A DNA stretch of 64,000 nucleotides, from the NCBI GenBank assembly GCA_934233745.1, contig CAKQGN010000001.1, forward strand, positions 124,001 through 188,000, in the 5' to 3' direction. Of the stretch, positions 49,793 to 57,433 are shown piece by piece; the stretch's first letter is position 1, and every line of letters starts with the position of its first letter. Position numbers and translations under genes: made by a program. The DNA comes from an uncultured Clostridia bacterium (GTDB lineage: Bacteria; Bacillota; Clostridia; Christensenellales; CAG-917). Below the pieces are notes generated by a model. It saw nothing but the letters and a program-made list of their open reading frames with translations, searched no databases and was not told where the DNA came from.

Positions 49793-49822
49793 GAACGCCC
49801 GACAAAAGTCGGGCGTTCTTTT
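49793..49822 (+). terminator. Terminator between the two paralogous lipoprotein genes
   Basis: GAACGCCCGAC-AAAA-GTCGGGCGTTC, 11 perfect pairs, then TTTTC. Confidence 0.9.
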
Positions 49823-49825
49823 CTA

Positions 49826-49854
49826 TTGACAAGCTCGGATACAAAATGTAAAAT
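49826..49854 (+). promoter_or_regulatory. Promoter of the second lipoprotein gene
   Basis: TTGACA, 17 bases, TAAAAT, starting four bases after the preceding terminator. The two paralogues are thus separate units. Confidence 0.75.
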
Positions 49855-49927
49855 ATAAAAGTAATGTTTGTCGATTATACTTTGTATAAATATAATCGAT
49901 TTGCAAAAAAACGGAAAGGGAAAAGTT

Positions 49928-51274
49928 ATGAAAAAGCGTATTATTGCAAGTTTGCTTTGCGTTGCGGTGATTGCGACAAGTTTGTTTTTGGTTGTCGCAT
50001 GCAACGACAAAGACGCAAACACTCCGACATCTTTCGAGATGCCTGTGGGCACTCGTCCCGACTATGAGAGTTTAATTTCGCCAACCGACAAGGCGATCAT
50101 CGACAAAGGTCTTGCCGAAAGCGCAAAAGCAGAGAGCGACGAAACAAAAGATCAGGACGCAATCAAAGCCGCGGTTATGACTCTTTATACGGTAGCCAAC
50201 AAAAGCCGCATAGAAACTCCGCTTTCGCTTGTCGTGCAAGAGAGCGACGCAGGTATCAGCATGGCAAAAGTGTTGATGCACTCGTTCAACCTTCGTCAAG
50301 GGGACAAGTGGTATTATCAGCTTGCAACCAGCGTTCAACCTGCATCCGACGATCCTTTGTACAAAGTTATGGCGGCGGCAGCGGCTGCGTTTGCAGGCTA
50401 TTTGAAAGTCGCCTACACGCACGGTGACGGCGAATACTGGTTCTTTGCAGGCAAGGGCGCGGCATACTCATGCGATTGCTCGCTTGCGACTTTCCCTTAT
50501 GCAAGGTTTGAAATTCAAGAGAAAGATCATCCGTTCGAGAGTTCGCTCACGCTCGATGAGTTCAACAACAAACTTCACGTTTTGAGCGGCTCTATTCACG
50601 AGATCAACAACATGAAATTCTGCAAAGAGATCATTGCCGACAACGCGACTATCAAATTTGAAAACGGACTTTACACGGTTGATTTTGCAATAGATATGAA
50701 TTCGGATGCCGAAAAGCTCACGGAGTGGTATGCAAAACCGCAAGAGGATATGCATGAGGGCAACGAACATATCAACAAATACAATTCTTACACCGCGCAT
50801 CTTCAATTGTGGGACAACGGCTATGCAAAGTATTTTGAATCCCATGCCGACAGAGATGCGGGAAAAGCAAGCGGAAAGCCTCTTGACAAATACAGCTATA
50901 TCTGGAACGAAGACGAGATTCTCAAACTCGCAGGTCAGGACGTCGACATCAAAGAGAAAGACAAACACTCCAGAATCGAAACGGTCGAACAATATATAGA
51001 AGTTTACAGCAATCCCGATTATGTCAACACAATCAAACTCGGCTTCTTTGAAATCTTCGGCATTGTGATCGGATGTATAGCGGCGGTTGTTATCGTCATC
51101 GTCGTGACAATCGAGGTGCTTGTCAAACAAGGAAAACTTCCGAAACTCGCCGAAAAACGAGAAAAAGCAAAGCAAAAACGACTTGCAAAGAAAGCGGCAA
51201 AGCAAGAGAAGAATATTCAATTGATAGATTCCGACGCAAGCGAAACCGAAGTCGATACCGATAAAAACGAATAA
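49928..51274 (+). CDS. Lipoprotein with C-terminal membrane anchor, paralogue 2
   Basis: 448 residues with the same plan as the gene before: signal peptide ending 'LFLVVAC' then NDKDAN, an extracytoplasmic domain with 'GDKWYYQLATSVQP' (compare 'GGKWYYQLASQAAK' in paralogue 1), 'TFPYARFEIQEKDHPFE', a membrane segment near 380-405 ('IFGIVIGCIAAVVIVIVVTI'), 'VKQGKLPKLAEKREKAKQKR' and a charged tail. It probably arose by tandem duplication. Function unknown; the shared double anchoring and basic cytoplasmic stretch suggest a role at the membrane-wall interface. ATG 49928 follows GGAAAGGG. Confidence 0.75.
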   Translation: MKKRIIASLLCVAVIATSLFLVVACNDKDANTPTSFEMPVGTRPDYESLISPTDKAIIDKGLAESAKAESDETKDQDAIKAAVMTLYTVANKSRIETPLSLVVQESDAGISMAKVLMHSFNLRQGDKWYYQLATSVQPASDDPLYKVMAAAAAAFAGYLKVAYTHGDGEYWFFAGKGAAYSCDCSLATFPYARFEIQEKDHPFESSLTLDEFNNKLHVLSGSIHEINNMKFCKEIIADNATIKFENGLYTVDFAIDMNSDAEKLTEWYAKPQEDMHEGNEHINKYNSYTAHLQLWDNGYAKYFESHADRDAGKASGKPLDKYSYIWNEDEILKLAGQDVDIKEKDKHSRIETVEQYIEVYSNPDYVNTIKLGFFEIFGIVIGCIAAVVIVIVVTIEVLVKQGKLPKLAEKREKAKQKRLAKKAAKQEKNIQLIDSDASETEVDTDKNE

Positions 51275-51291
51275 AAACAAAACAAGCGCAA

Positions 51292-51319
51292 AAGAACGCC
51301 AGGCAGGCGTTCTTTTTTT
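51292..51319 (+). terminator. Terminator after the second lipoprotein gene
   Basis: AAGAACGCC-AGGCA-GGCGTTCTT followed by a run of T. The sequence AGAACGCC is shared with the terminator at 49793 in inverse form, in keeping with duplication of the unit. Confidence 0.85.
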
Positions 51320-51387
51320 CGCCGCTTTGTCGAGGGGAGAATTTGCCTTATAGAAAATTGGGGCTTTTATTCTTTGAATAAATGTTG

Positions 51388-51434
51388 TATAATACAATGT
51401 ACAAACAAAAATACGTGCGCAAGCGCACGGGAGG
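51388..51434 (+). promoter_or_regulatory. -10 box and ribosome-site hairpin of the nucleoside operon
   Basis: A TATAAT at 51388-51393 has no good -35 partner. The leader then has CGTGCGC-AA-GCGCACG (51414-51429) immediately before GGGAGG, so the hairpin could shade the ribosome site of pdp. Confidence 0.5.
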
Positions 51435-51439
51435 CAAAT

Positions 51440-52741
51440 ATGAGAATGTATGACATCATCCGCAAAAAACGCGACGGCGGAGAACTCTCGAAACAGGAAA
51501 TCGATTTCTTTATCGACGGTTATGTCAAAGGGGAAATTCCCGACTATCAGGCATCGGCATTACTGATGGCGATATTCTTTAACGGTATGAGTTTCGACGA
51601 AACCGTTGCGCTTACGTTTGCGGTGAGAGATTCGGGACAACGTCTTGATTTTTCGTCCATAAACGGCATACGGGTGGACAAACACTCCACGGGCGGCGTA
51701 GGCGACAAGACAAGCCTTGTGGTTGCTCCTCTTGTGGCGTCACTCGGCGTAAAGGTTGCAAAAATGAGCGGCAGAGGCTTGGGACATACCGGCGGAACTA
51801 TTGACAAGCTCGAATCGATTCCCGGGTTCAGAACCGATATTTCCGAAGAAGAATTTTTGAAAAACGTCAACGAAATCGGCGTCTGCATCGTCGGACAAAA
51901 CAAAGACCTTGCACCAGCGGACAAAAAACTGTATGCCTTGCGCGACGTTACGGCAACGGTTGACAGCATGCCGCTTGTCGTGTCCAGCATAATGGGCAAG
52001 AAACTTGCCGCCGACGACGATTGCATAGTGCTTGACGTCAAGACGGGCAGCGGCGCATTCACAAAAACTATAGAGGCAAGCCGCGACCTTGCAAAAACAA
52101 TGGTTGAAATCGGCAAGCAGGCAGGGAAGAAAATGCTTGCGCTTATCACGGACATGGACAGACCTTTGGGCGACGCAATCGGCAATACGCTCGAAGTGAA
52201 AGAGGCAATCGACACAATGAACGGACACGGCCCTGAGGATTTCACCGAAATTTGCCGAATTCTTGCCGCAAACATGCTTTATCTTGCGGGCAAAGGCAGC
52301 CTTGACGAGTGTGAAAAGGCGGTCAAAGGAGCTTTGCAAGACGGCAGCGCGCTTGCAACGTTCAAAAAGATGGTCAAGGCACAGGGCGGCGACGTCGAAT
52401 GTATCGACAACCCCGACAAATTTGCAAAAGCTCTGTATACGATGAGCGTAAAGGCAAAAAAGAGCGGTTATATACAACACGTCGACACAGAGGGCTACGG
52501 CATATCCAGCTTGCTCCTCGGCGCAGGCAGAAACACAAAGGAAGAAAACATTGACTTTTCGGCGGGTATCGTTCTGAAAAAGAAAACGGGCGATTTCGTA
52601 AAAGAAGGGGAGGAGATTGCGATTATGCACACATCCGACCAAAAGAGATTTGCTCCTGCTCTTGACAAATTTTATGCTTCTACGACAATCGGCGATGAAG
52701 AACCCGAAAAACGTCCCATCGTTTTGGATAGAGTCGAATAA
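51440..52741 (+). CDS. pdp: Pyrimidine-nucleoside phosphorylase
   Basis: Splits uridine, thymidine and deoxyuridine to base plus (deoxy)ribose 1-phosphate. The 433 residues have the family signature 'SGRGLGHTGGTIDKLESIPG' (starting near 108), the phosphate-binding 'VDKHSTGGVGDKTSLVVAPL' near 80, and 'VLDVKTGSGAFTK' near 200. Length matches Firmicute PyNP, and the C-terminal 'HTSDQKRFAPAL' region is complete. ATG 51440 follows GGGAGG. It heads a seven-gene salvage operon. Discrimination from thymidine phosphorylase (deoA) is by length and Firmicute context only. Confidence 0.94.
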   Translation: MRMYDIIRKKRDGGELSKQEIDFFIDGYVKGEIPDYQASALLMAIFFNGMSFDETVALTFAVRDSGQRLDFSSINGIRVDKHSTGGVGDKTSLVVAPLVASLGVKVAKMSGRGLGHTGGTIDKLESIPGFRTDISEEEFLKNVNEIGVCIVGQNKDLAPADKKLYALRDVTATVDSMPLVVSSIMGKKLAADDDCIVLDVKTGSGAFTKTIEASRDLAKTMVEIGKQAGKKMLALITDMDRPLGDAIGNTLEVKEAIDTMNGHGPEDFTEICRILAANMLYLAGKGSLDECEKAVKGALQDGSALATFKKMVKAQGGDVECIDNPDKFAKALYTMSVKAKKSGYIQHVDTEGYGISSLLLGAGRNTKEENIDFSAGIVLKKKTGDFVKEGEEIAIMHTSDQKRFAPALDKFYASTTIGDEEPEKRPIVLDRVE

Positions 52742-52771
52742 AGCGCGAAAAGAATAAAGGACACTGTACAA

Positions 52772-53368
52772 ATGGCAAAATTATATTTCAAATTCGGCGC
52801 AATGGGCTGCTCGAAAACGGCGCAAGCACTTATAACAAAATTCAATTATGAAGAAAGAGGCATGAAAGTCATGCTCATCAAGCCCACCGTGGATACTCGC
52901 GACGGCGCAACGATAACGCGCTCCCGCATAGGTCTTTGGGCAGAGGCAATAGCTGTGGCGCAAAACGAGGACTTGTACAAACTGTTCAAGGAAAAGTTCA
53001 GCGGATACGATGTCATAATTGTGGACGAGTGCCAATTTCTTACGCCTGAGCAAGTGGATCAGCTCGGACAGATCGTGATCGATTTCAACAAGCCGGTGCT
53101 TTGTTTCGGGCTTGCGACCGATTTTACGACGCATATGTTCCCGGGGAGCAAACGCCTTTTCGAGATTGCAGAGTCGATAAGCGAGATAAAGTCCGTGTGC
53201 AAGTGCGGCGCAAAGGCGACCGTCAACGCGCGTATGGACGACCACGGCAACATAGTGTTCAAAGGCGAACAGGTGTGTCTTGGAGGCAACGACCGCTATG
53301 TCGCTATGTGCAGAAAGTGCTGGCTGAAAAAGAAAGCCGAACAAGAAGCCAAGGGCTTATATTTGTGA
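52772..53368 (+). CDS. tdk: Thymidine kinase
   Basis: Type II thymidine kinase, which phosphorylates thymidine and deoxyuridine with ATP. P-loop 'FKFGAMGCSKTAQAL' (residues 6-20); Walker B 'DVIIVDECQFLTPEQVDQL'; the zinc-binding lasso has cysteines in 'VCKCGAKATVNARMD' and 'MCRKCWLKKK'. 198 residues is normal. It lies 30 bases after pdp and is followed directly by udk: phosphorylase and kinase give the cell both routes for thymidine. Confidence 0.96.
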   Translation: MAKLYFKFGAMGCSKTAQALITKFNYEERGMKVMLIKPTVDTRDGATITRSRIGLWAEAIAVAQNEDLYKLFKEKFSGYDVIIVDECQFLTPEQVDQLGQIVIDFNKPVLCFGLATDFTTHMFPGSKRLFEIAESISEIKSVCKCGAKATVNARMDDHGNIVFKGEQVCLGGNDRYVAMCRKCWLKKKAEQEAKGLYL

Positions 53369-53375
53369 GGTGAGT

Positions 53376-53990
53376 ATGGAAAGCATCGTCATCGGCATTT
53401 GCGGAGGTACGGGAAGCGGAAAAACAACGCTTGCAAGCAGAATCAAAAGCGCATTCGGTCAAGACGCCGTTATGCTCAGCATGGACTCGTATTATAAGTC
53501 AAACAGAGATATTCCGTTTGAAGAAAGAGTGAAAATCAACTACGACCATCCCGATTCTTTCGATACGGACTTGCTTGTCGAGCATATGCGAAAACTCAAA
53601 AACGGCGAAACCGTCTATCACCCCGTTTACGACTTTACGCAGTATATGCGCACGGATGAGGTGAAAGAAACAAAGAGTGCGAAAGTCATCATTCTTGAGG
53701 GGCTGCTCAACTTCTACAATGACGAACTGCTGAAACTTCAGGATATCAAAATCTTTGTGGATACCGACGCCGACGTGAGAATACTTCGCAGAATAATGCG
53801 TGACGTGAGAGAGAGGGGAAGAAGCCTCGAATCTGTTGTAAATCAATATCTTTCAACCGTCAAGCCAATGTACGAACACTTCATCGAACCTACAAAAAGA
53901 GTTGCGGACATCATAGTCCCCGAGGGCGGATACAACGAAGTCGCATACGAAATGATTGTCAATGCGATACTTCACAGAATCAACAGATAA
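53376..53990 (+). CDS. udk: Uridine kinase
   Basis: Phosphorylates uridine and cytidine to UMP and CMP. P-loop 'IGICGGTGSGKTTLASRI' at residues about 5-22, 'SMDSYYK', 'NYDHPDSFDTDLL', 'YDFTQYMRTDE' and a lid 'RILRRIMRDVRERGRS', all in the usual order. 204 residues. Start chosen at ATG 53376, which has GAGGTG just upstream; GTG 53370 would add two residues. The start is eight bases after the tdk stop. Confidence 0.94.
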   Translation: MESIVIGICGGTGSGKTTLASRIKSAFGQDAVMLSMDSYYKSNRDIPFEERVKINYDHPDSFDTDLLVEHMRKLKNGETVYHPVYDFTQYMRTDEVKETKSAKVIILEGLLNFYNDELLKLQDIKIFVDTDADVRILRRIMRDVRERGRSLESVVNQYLSTVKPMYEHFIEPTKRVADIIVPEGGYNEVAYEMIVNAILHRINR

Positions 53991-54138
53991 GACAATGCAA
54001 TCGATAATATAAAACCCTTATTTTGTCAAAACATAAAAAAACAAAAACAGGATTGCAAAGACGAAAACCACTGCAAAAACATCGTAAAGCAAACGTATGT
54101 TTTTGGAAAGATACAAATATAAATTTGAGGTAACATAT

Positions 54139-54807
54139 ATGGAAATCAAAGAAATTCTGAGCAAATGCGACCACACCTTGCTTGCGCAAACGGCGACATG
54201 GGAAGACATAAGAGCAATCTGCGACGACGGCATAAAATATCAGACGGCGTCGGTTTGCATCCCGCCTTGCTATGTTAAAAAAGCAAGCGAGTATTCAAAG
54301 GGCAGAGTTGCAATCTGCACGGTTATCGGCTTTCCCAACGGCTACAACACCACGGCTGCCAAAGAGTTCGAAACCAAAGACGCAATCGCAAACGGCGCAG
54401 ACGAAATCGATATGGTCATCAATATCGGAGAGCTAAAAGCAGGCAATTACGACTATGTCGAAAACGAAATAAGAACGCTCAAAAAAGCATGCGGCGACAA
54501 GATTCTCAAAGTCATCATCGAAACGTGCCTGCTCACCGATGAAGAAAAAATCAAGATGTGCGAGCTTGTCACAAAGGCGGGTGCGGACTTCATCAAGACC
54601 TCCACGGGATTTTCCAAATCGGGAGCGACTTTTGCGGATATAGAGCTTTTTGCAAAACATGTCGGCAAAGGCGTTCGGATGAAAGCGGCGGGAGGTATAT
54701 CGTCAATCGAGGACGCCGAGAAGTTTGTCGAACTCGGCGCATCGAGACTCGGCACGAGCCGAATCGTCAAAATCGTCAAAAAGCAAGAAAGCGACGGCGA
54801 ATATTGA
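54139..54807 (+). CDS. deoC: Deoxyribose-phosphate aldolase
   Basis: Cleaves 2-deoxyribose 5-phosphate to acetaldehyde and glyceraldehyde 3-phosphate. The Schiff-base Lys is in 'GADFIKTSTGFSKSGATFAD'; 'EIDMVINIGELKAG' carries the active-site Asp; 'LKVIIETCLLTDEEK' and 'MKAAGGISSIEDA' complete the barrel motifs, with the second catalytic Lys in the latter. 222 residues. ATG 54139 follows GAGGT. The 148-base gap after udk is AT-rich, without a clear promoter. Confidence 0.96.
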   Translation: MEIKEILSKCDHTLLAQTATWEDIRAICDDGIKYQTASVCIPPCYVKKASEYSKGRVAICTVIGFPNGYNTTAAKEFETKDAIANGADEIDMVINIGELKAGNYDYVENEIRTLKKACGDKILKVIIETCLLTDEEKIKMCELVTKAGADFIKTSTGFSKSGATFADIELFAKHVGKGVRMKAAGGISSIEDAEKFVELGASRLGTSRIVKIVKKQESDGEY

Positions 54808-54827
54808 CGCACATATGATAATATGTT

Positions 54828-54882
54828 CATATGAAAACTTGTGATGCCGAGCATAAACGAGCAAACAACTCTTTTTCATATG
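54828..54882. repeat. 10-bp inverted repeat between deoC and deoD
   Basis: CATATGAAAA and TTTTCATATG lie 35 bases apart in the 193-base gap, and a further ATATG/CATAT pair lies just upstream. It could be a hairpin or an operator for a regulator of the deo genes. Confidence 0.35.
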
Positions 54883-55000
54883 TACATACGGATAAAAGTA
54901 AAAACATACTTTTGCATACATGCAAAAATTTGCATTTATGCGGGTATACCGCTCCGATTTTCGGCGCGACAACAAAATAAATCAAAAGGGAGTCAAAATT

Positions 55001-55708
55001 ATGTCAGTTCCAACCCCCCATATCACAGCAAAACTCGGCGATTTTGCCGAAACCGTCCTTATGCCCGGAGATCCGCTTCGTTCAAAATTCATTGCGGAAA
55101 ACTTCCTTGAAGACGCCGTACTCGTCAACAACGTCAGAGGCGTCAACGGCTATACGGGTTATTACAAAGGAAAGCGCGTGTCCGTCATGGCATCAGGCAT
55201 GGGACAACCCGCAATCGGCATTTATTCGTACGAGCTTTTCAACTTCTACGATGTGAAAAACATCATTCGTATCGGTTCTTGCGGTTCGTTCGACAAAGAT
55301 TTGCACGCACGCGATATAATCATTGCAATGGGAGCTTGCACAAACGGCAATTATGCAATGCAATACAATCTTCCCGGCACGTTCTGCCCGATTGCCGATT
55401 TCGACCTCGTGCGAAGAGCGGCAGAACTATGCCAAAAGGCAGGCATAAACTACAAAGTGGGCAACATCTTTTCGTCCGATATATTCTACGATGACGCAAA
55501 CAGCGGTATGCAATGGGCAAAGATGGGCGTGCTGGGCGTCGAAATGGAATCCGCCGCACTCTATTGCAATGCGGCGCGCGCAGGCAAAAAAGCACTTTGC
55601 ATATGCACCGTAAGCGACAGTTTCATCTATCCCGAAGAAAATACAACTGCCGAAGAAAGACAAAATTCCTTCACAAAAATGATGGAAATCGCTCTCGAAC
55701 TTGCATAA
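55001..55708 (+). CDS. deoD: Purine-nucleoside phosphorylase, DeoD type
   Basis: Hexameric phosphorylase that splits purine (deoxy)nucleosides. Motifs: 'PTPHITAKLGDFAETVLMPG' at the start, the phosphate site 'VMASGMGQPAIGIYSYELF', 'IIRIGSCGSFDKDLHARDII', 'GVLGVEMESAALYCNAARAG' (nucleoside-binding Met-Glu-Ser), and 'CTVSDSFIYPEENTTAEER' with the catalytic Asp. 235 residues. ATG 55001 follows AAAGGGA; in-frame upstream sequence from 54920 does not resemble the family. Confidence 0.96.
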   Translation: MSVPTPHITAKLGDFAETVLMPGDPLRSKFIAENFLEDAVLVNNVRGVNGYTGYYKGKRVSVMASGMGQPAIGIYSYELFNFYDVKNIIRIGSCGSFDKDLHARDIIIAMGACTNGNYAMQYNLPGTFCPIADFDLVRRAAELCQKAGINYKVGNIFSSDIFYDDANSGMQWAKMGVLGVEMESAALYCNAARAGKKALCICTVSDSFIYPEENTTAEERQNSFTKMMEIALELA

Positions 55709-55749
55709 TATCTCGGCAACTTACGGAGCGTTTGATTTTAGGTGAAAAT

Positions 55750-56913
55750 ATGAGTAAAAGAGTTTTTATTATAGTGCTTGACAGTTGCGGTTGCGGCGAA
55801 ATGCCCGATTCGTATCTTTGGCACGACGAAGGAAGCAATACGCTCGCAGCAATCCGCAAGGACGAGCATTTCGATTGTCCGAATCTTGTGAATCTCGGTC
55901 TTTTCAACATCGACACCGTAGGCGGCGCAATCGCAAACCCCAAAGGGAGTTTTGCTCGCCTCAAAGAAACGTCGATGGGCAAGGATACGACAATCGGACA
56001 CTGGGAAATCGCGGGTATCATATCTCCCAAACCGCTTCCGACTTATCCCGACGGTTTTCCCGAAGAGGTCATTGCGGAGTTTGAAAAACGCACGGGCAGA
56101 AAAGTGCTTTGCAACAAGCCTTATTCGGGCACGGAAGTCATCAAAGATTACGGCAAAGAGAGTATAGAATCGGGCGCGCTTATCGTGTACACATCGGCGG
56201 ACAGCGTTTTTCAAATCGCCGCACACGAGAGCTATGTTCCCGTTCCCGAACTTTACAAATACTGCGAAATCGCGCGTGAAATGTTGCAAGGCGCACACGG
56301 TGTAGGCAGAGTTATCGCTCGTCCTTTCACGGGAGAGTGGCCCTATACCCGCACGGCAAATCGGCACGATTATTCGCTCATTCCGCCGCATACGACTATG
56401 CTCGATTGCTTGAAAGATGCAGGGCTTGCAACGATATCCGTCGGCAAGATATACGATATTTTTGCAGGGAAGAGTGTGAGCGAATCCAACCGAACCACCT
56501 CCAATACAAACGGAATGGAGGTCACTCTCGACATCCAGAAACGAGATTTCGAGGGACTTTGTTTTGTCAATCTCGTCGATTTCGATATGAAGTACGGTCA
56601 TCGCAACGACATCGCAGGATATGCAAACGCCATGACGGAATTTGACGTGCAACTCGGTCGGTTTTTGCCGAATATGCGAGAGGACGACATCTTGATCATC
56701 ACTGCCGATCACGGTTGCGATCCTTCAACACCGTCCACAGACCATTCACGCGAATACGTGCCGATGATTGTTTGCGGCAAACATATAAAAGAGGGCGTCA
56801 ACCTCGGCACGAGAGATACGTTTGCGGACATCAGCGCAACAGTTCTCGACTATCTCGGCGTTGACAAAAAGGACACGTCGGGCAATAGTTTTCTTGCCGA
56901 TGTCATCGATTGA
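55750..56913 (+). CDS. deoB: Phosphopentomutase
   Basis: Moves phosphate between C1 and C5 of ribose and deoxyribose, linking the phosphorylases to deoC. Alkaline-phosphatase-fold metal motifs: 'IIVLDSCGCGEMPDS', 'KDTTIGHWEIAGI' (phospho-acceptor Thr), 'SADSVFQIAAHE', 'DFDMKYGHRND', 'IITADHGCDPSTPSTDHSRE'. 387 residues is normal. AGGTGA site. In this operon it takes ribose 1-phosphate from pdp and deoD. Confidence 0.96.
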   Translation: MSKRVFIIVLDSCGCGEMPDSYLWHDEGSNTLAAIRKDEHFDCPNLVNLGLFNIDTVGGAIANPKGSFARLKETSMGKDTTIGHWEIAGIISPKPLPTYPDGFPEEVIAEFEKRTGRKVLCNKPYSGTEVIKDYGKESIESGALIVYTSADSVFQIAAHESYVPVPELYKYCEIAREMLQGAHGVGRVIARPFTGEWPYTRTANRHDYSLIPPHTTMLDCLKDAGLATISVGKIYDIFAGKSVSESNRTTSNTNGMEVTLDIQKRDFEGLCFVNLVDFDMKYGHRNDIAGYANAMTEFDVQLGRFLPNMREDDILIITADHGCDPSTPSTDHSREYVPMIVCGKHIKEGVNLGTRDTFADISATVLDYLGVDKKDTSGNSFLADVID

Positions 56914-56931
56914 CAGGTGAAAGGAGAAAAT

Positions 56932-57336
56932 ATGATTGACTATAAACGTCTTATGGAAAAGGCAAACGATATGCGCAAGATGTCCTATGTGCCGTATTCT
57001 CGTTTCAGAGTCGGCGCAGTGCTTGTGACAAAGGACGGAAAGGAATATACCGGTTGCAATATTGAAAACGCCGCTTTTTCTCCTACGATTTGTGCAGAGC
57101 GCACCGCTTTTGCAAAAGCGGTCAGCGAGGGCGAAAGAGAGTTTTCGTGCATTGCGATCGTCGGGGGCAGAGAGGGGGAGATTTCCACGCTTTGCGCACC
57201 GTGCGGAGTATGTCGTCAAGTGATGTCGGAGTTTTGTGACAGCAACTTCGAAGTCGTGTTGGGTACACCGGAAAAATTTAAGGTATTCAAGCTCGACGAA
57301 GTGATGCCTTTTCGGTTCACAGGGGAAGAACTTTGA
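56932..57336 (+). CDS. cdd: Cytidine deaminase
   Basis: Deaminates cytidine and deoxycytidine to the uracil forms that pdp and udk use. Zinc site 'TICAERTAFAKAV' (Cys-Ala-Glu, the form in small tetrameric deaminases) and 'CAPCGVCRQVMSEF'; 'GCNIENAAFSP' is the substrate-binding segment. 134 residues. AAAGGAG site, 18 bases after deoB. Last gene of the operon before a terminator. Confidence 0.96.
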   Translation: MIDYKRLMEKANDMRKMSYVPYSRFRVGAVLVTKDGKEYTGCNIENAAFSPTICAERTAFAKAVSEGEREFSCIAIVGGREGEISTLCAPCGVCRQVMSEFCDSNFEVVLGTPEKFKVFKLDEVMPFRFTGEEL

Positions 57337-57383
57337 CAAAAACAGTGATTGACAACTGTGGATGACATAGTATCGTTTAACGA

Positions 57384-57416
57384 AAAAAGTCGCTTGCGAT
57401 TGCAAGCGACTTTTTA
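57384..57416. terminator. Bidirectional terminator between cdd and the FGGY kinase
   Basis: AAAAAGTCGCTTGC-GATT-GCAAGCGACTTTTT, a long GC-rich stem with A and T runs, between convergent genes. Confidence 0.9.
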
Positions 57417-57433
57417 AGTTTTGTCGATATTTT

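Noticed and set aside
54097..54138. Upstream extension of deoC from ATG 54097
   Set aside because: The extra 14 residues do not match the family, and ATG 54139 has a good GAGGT site.
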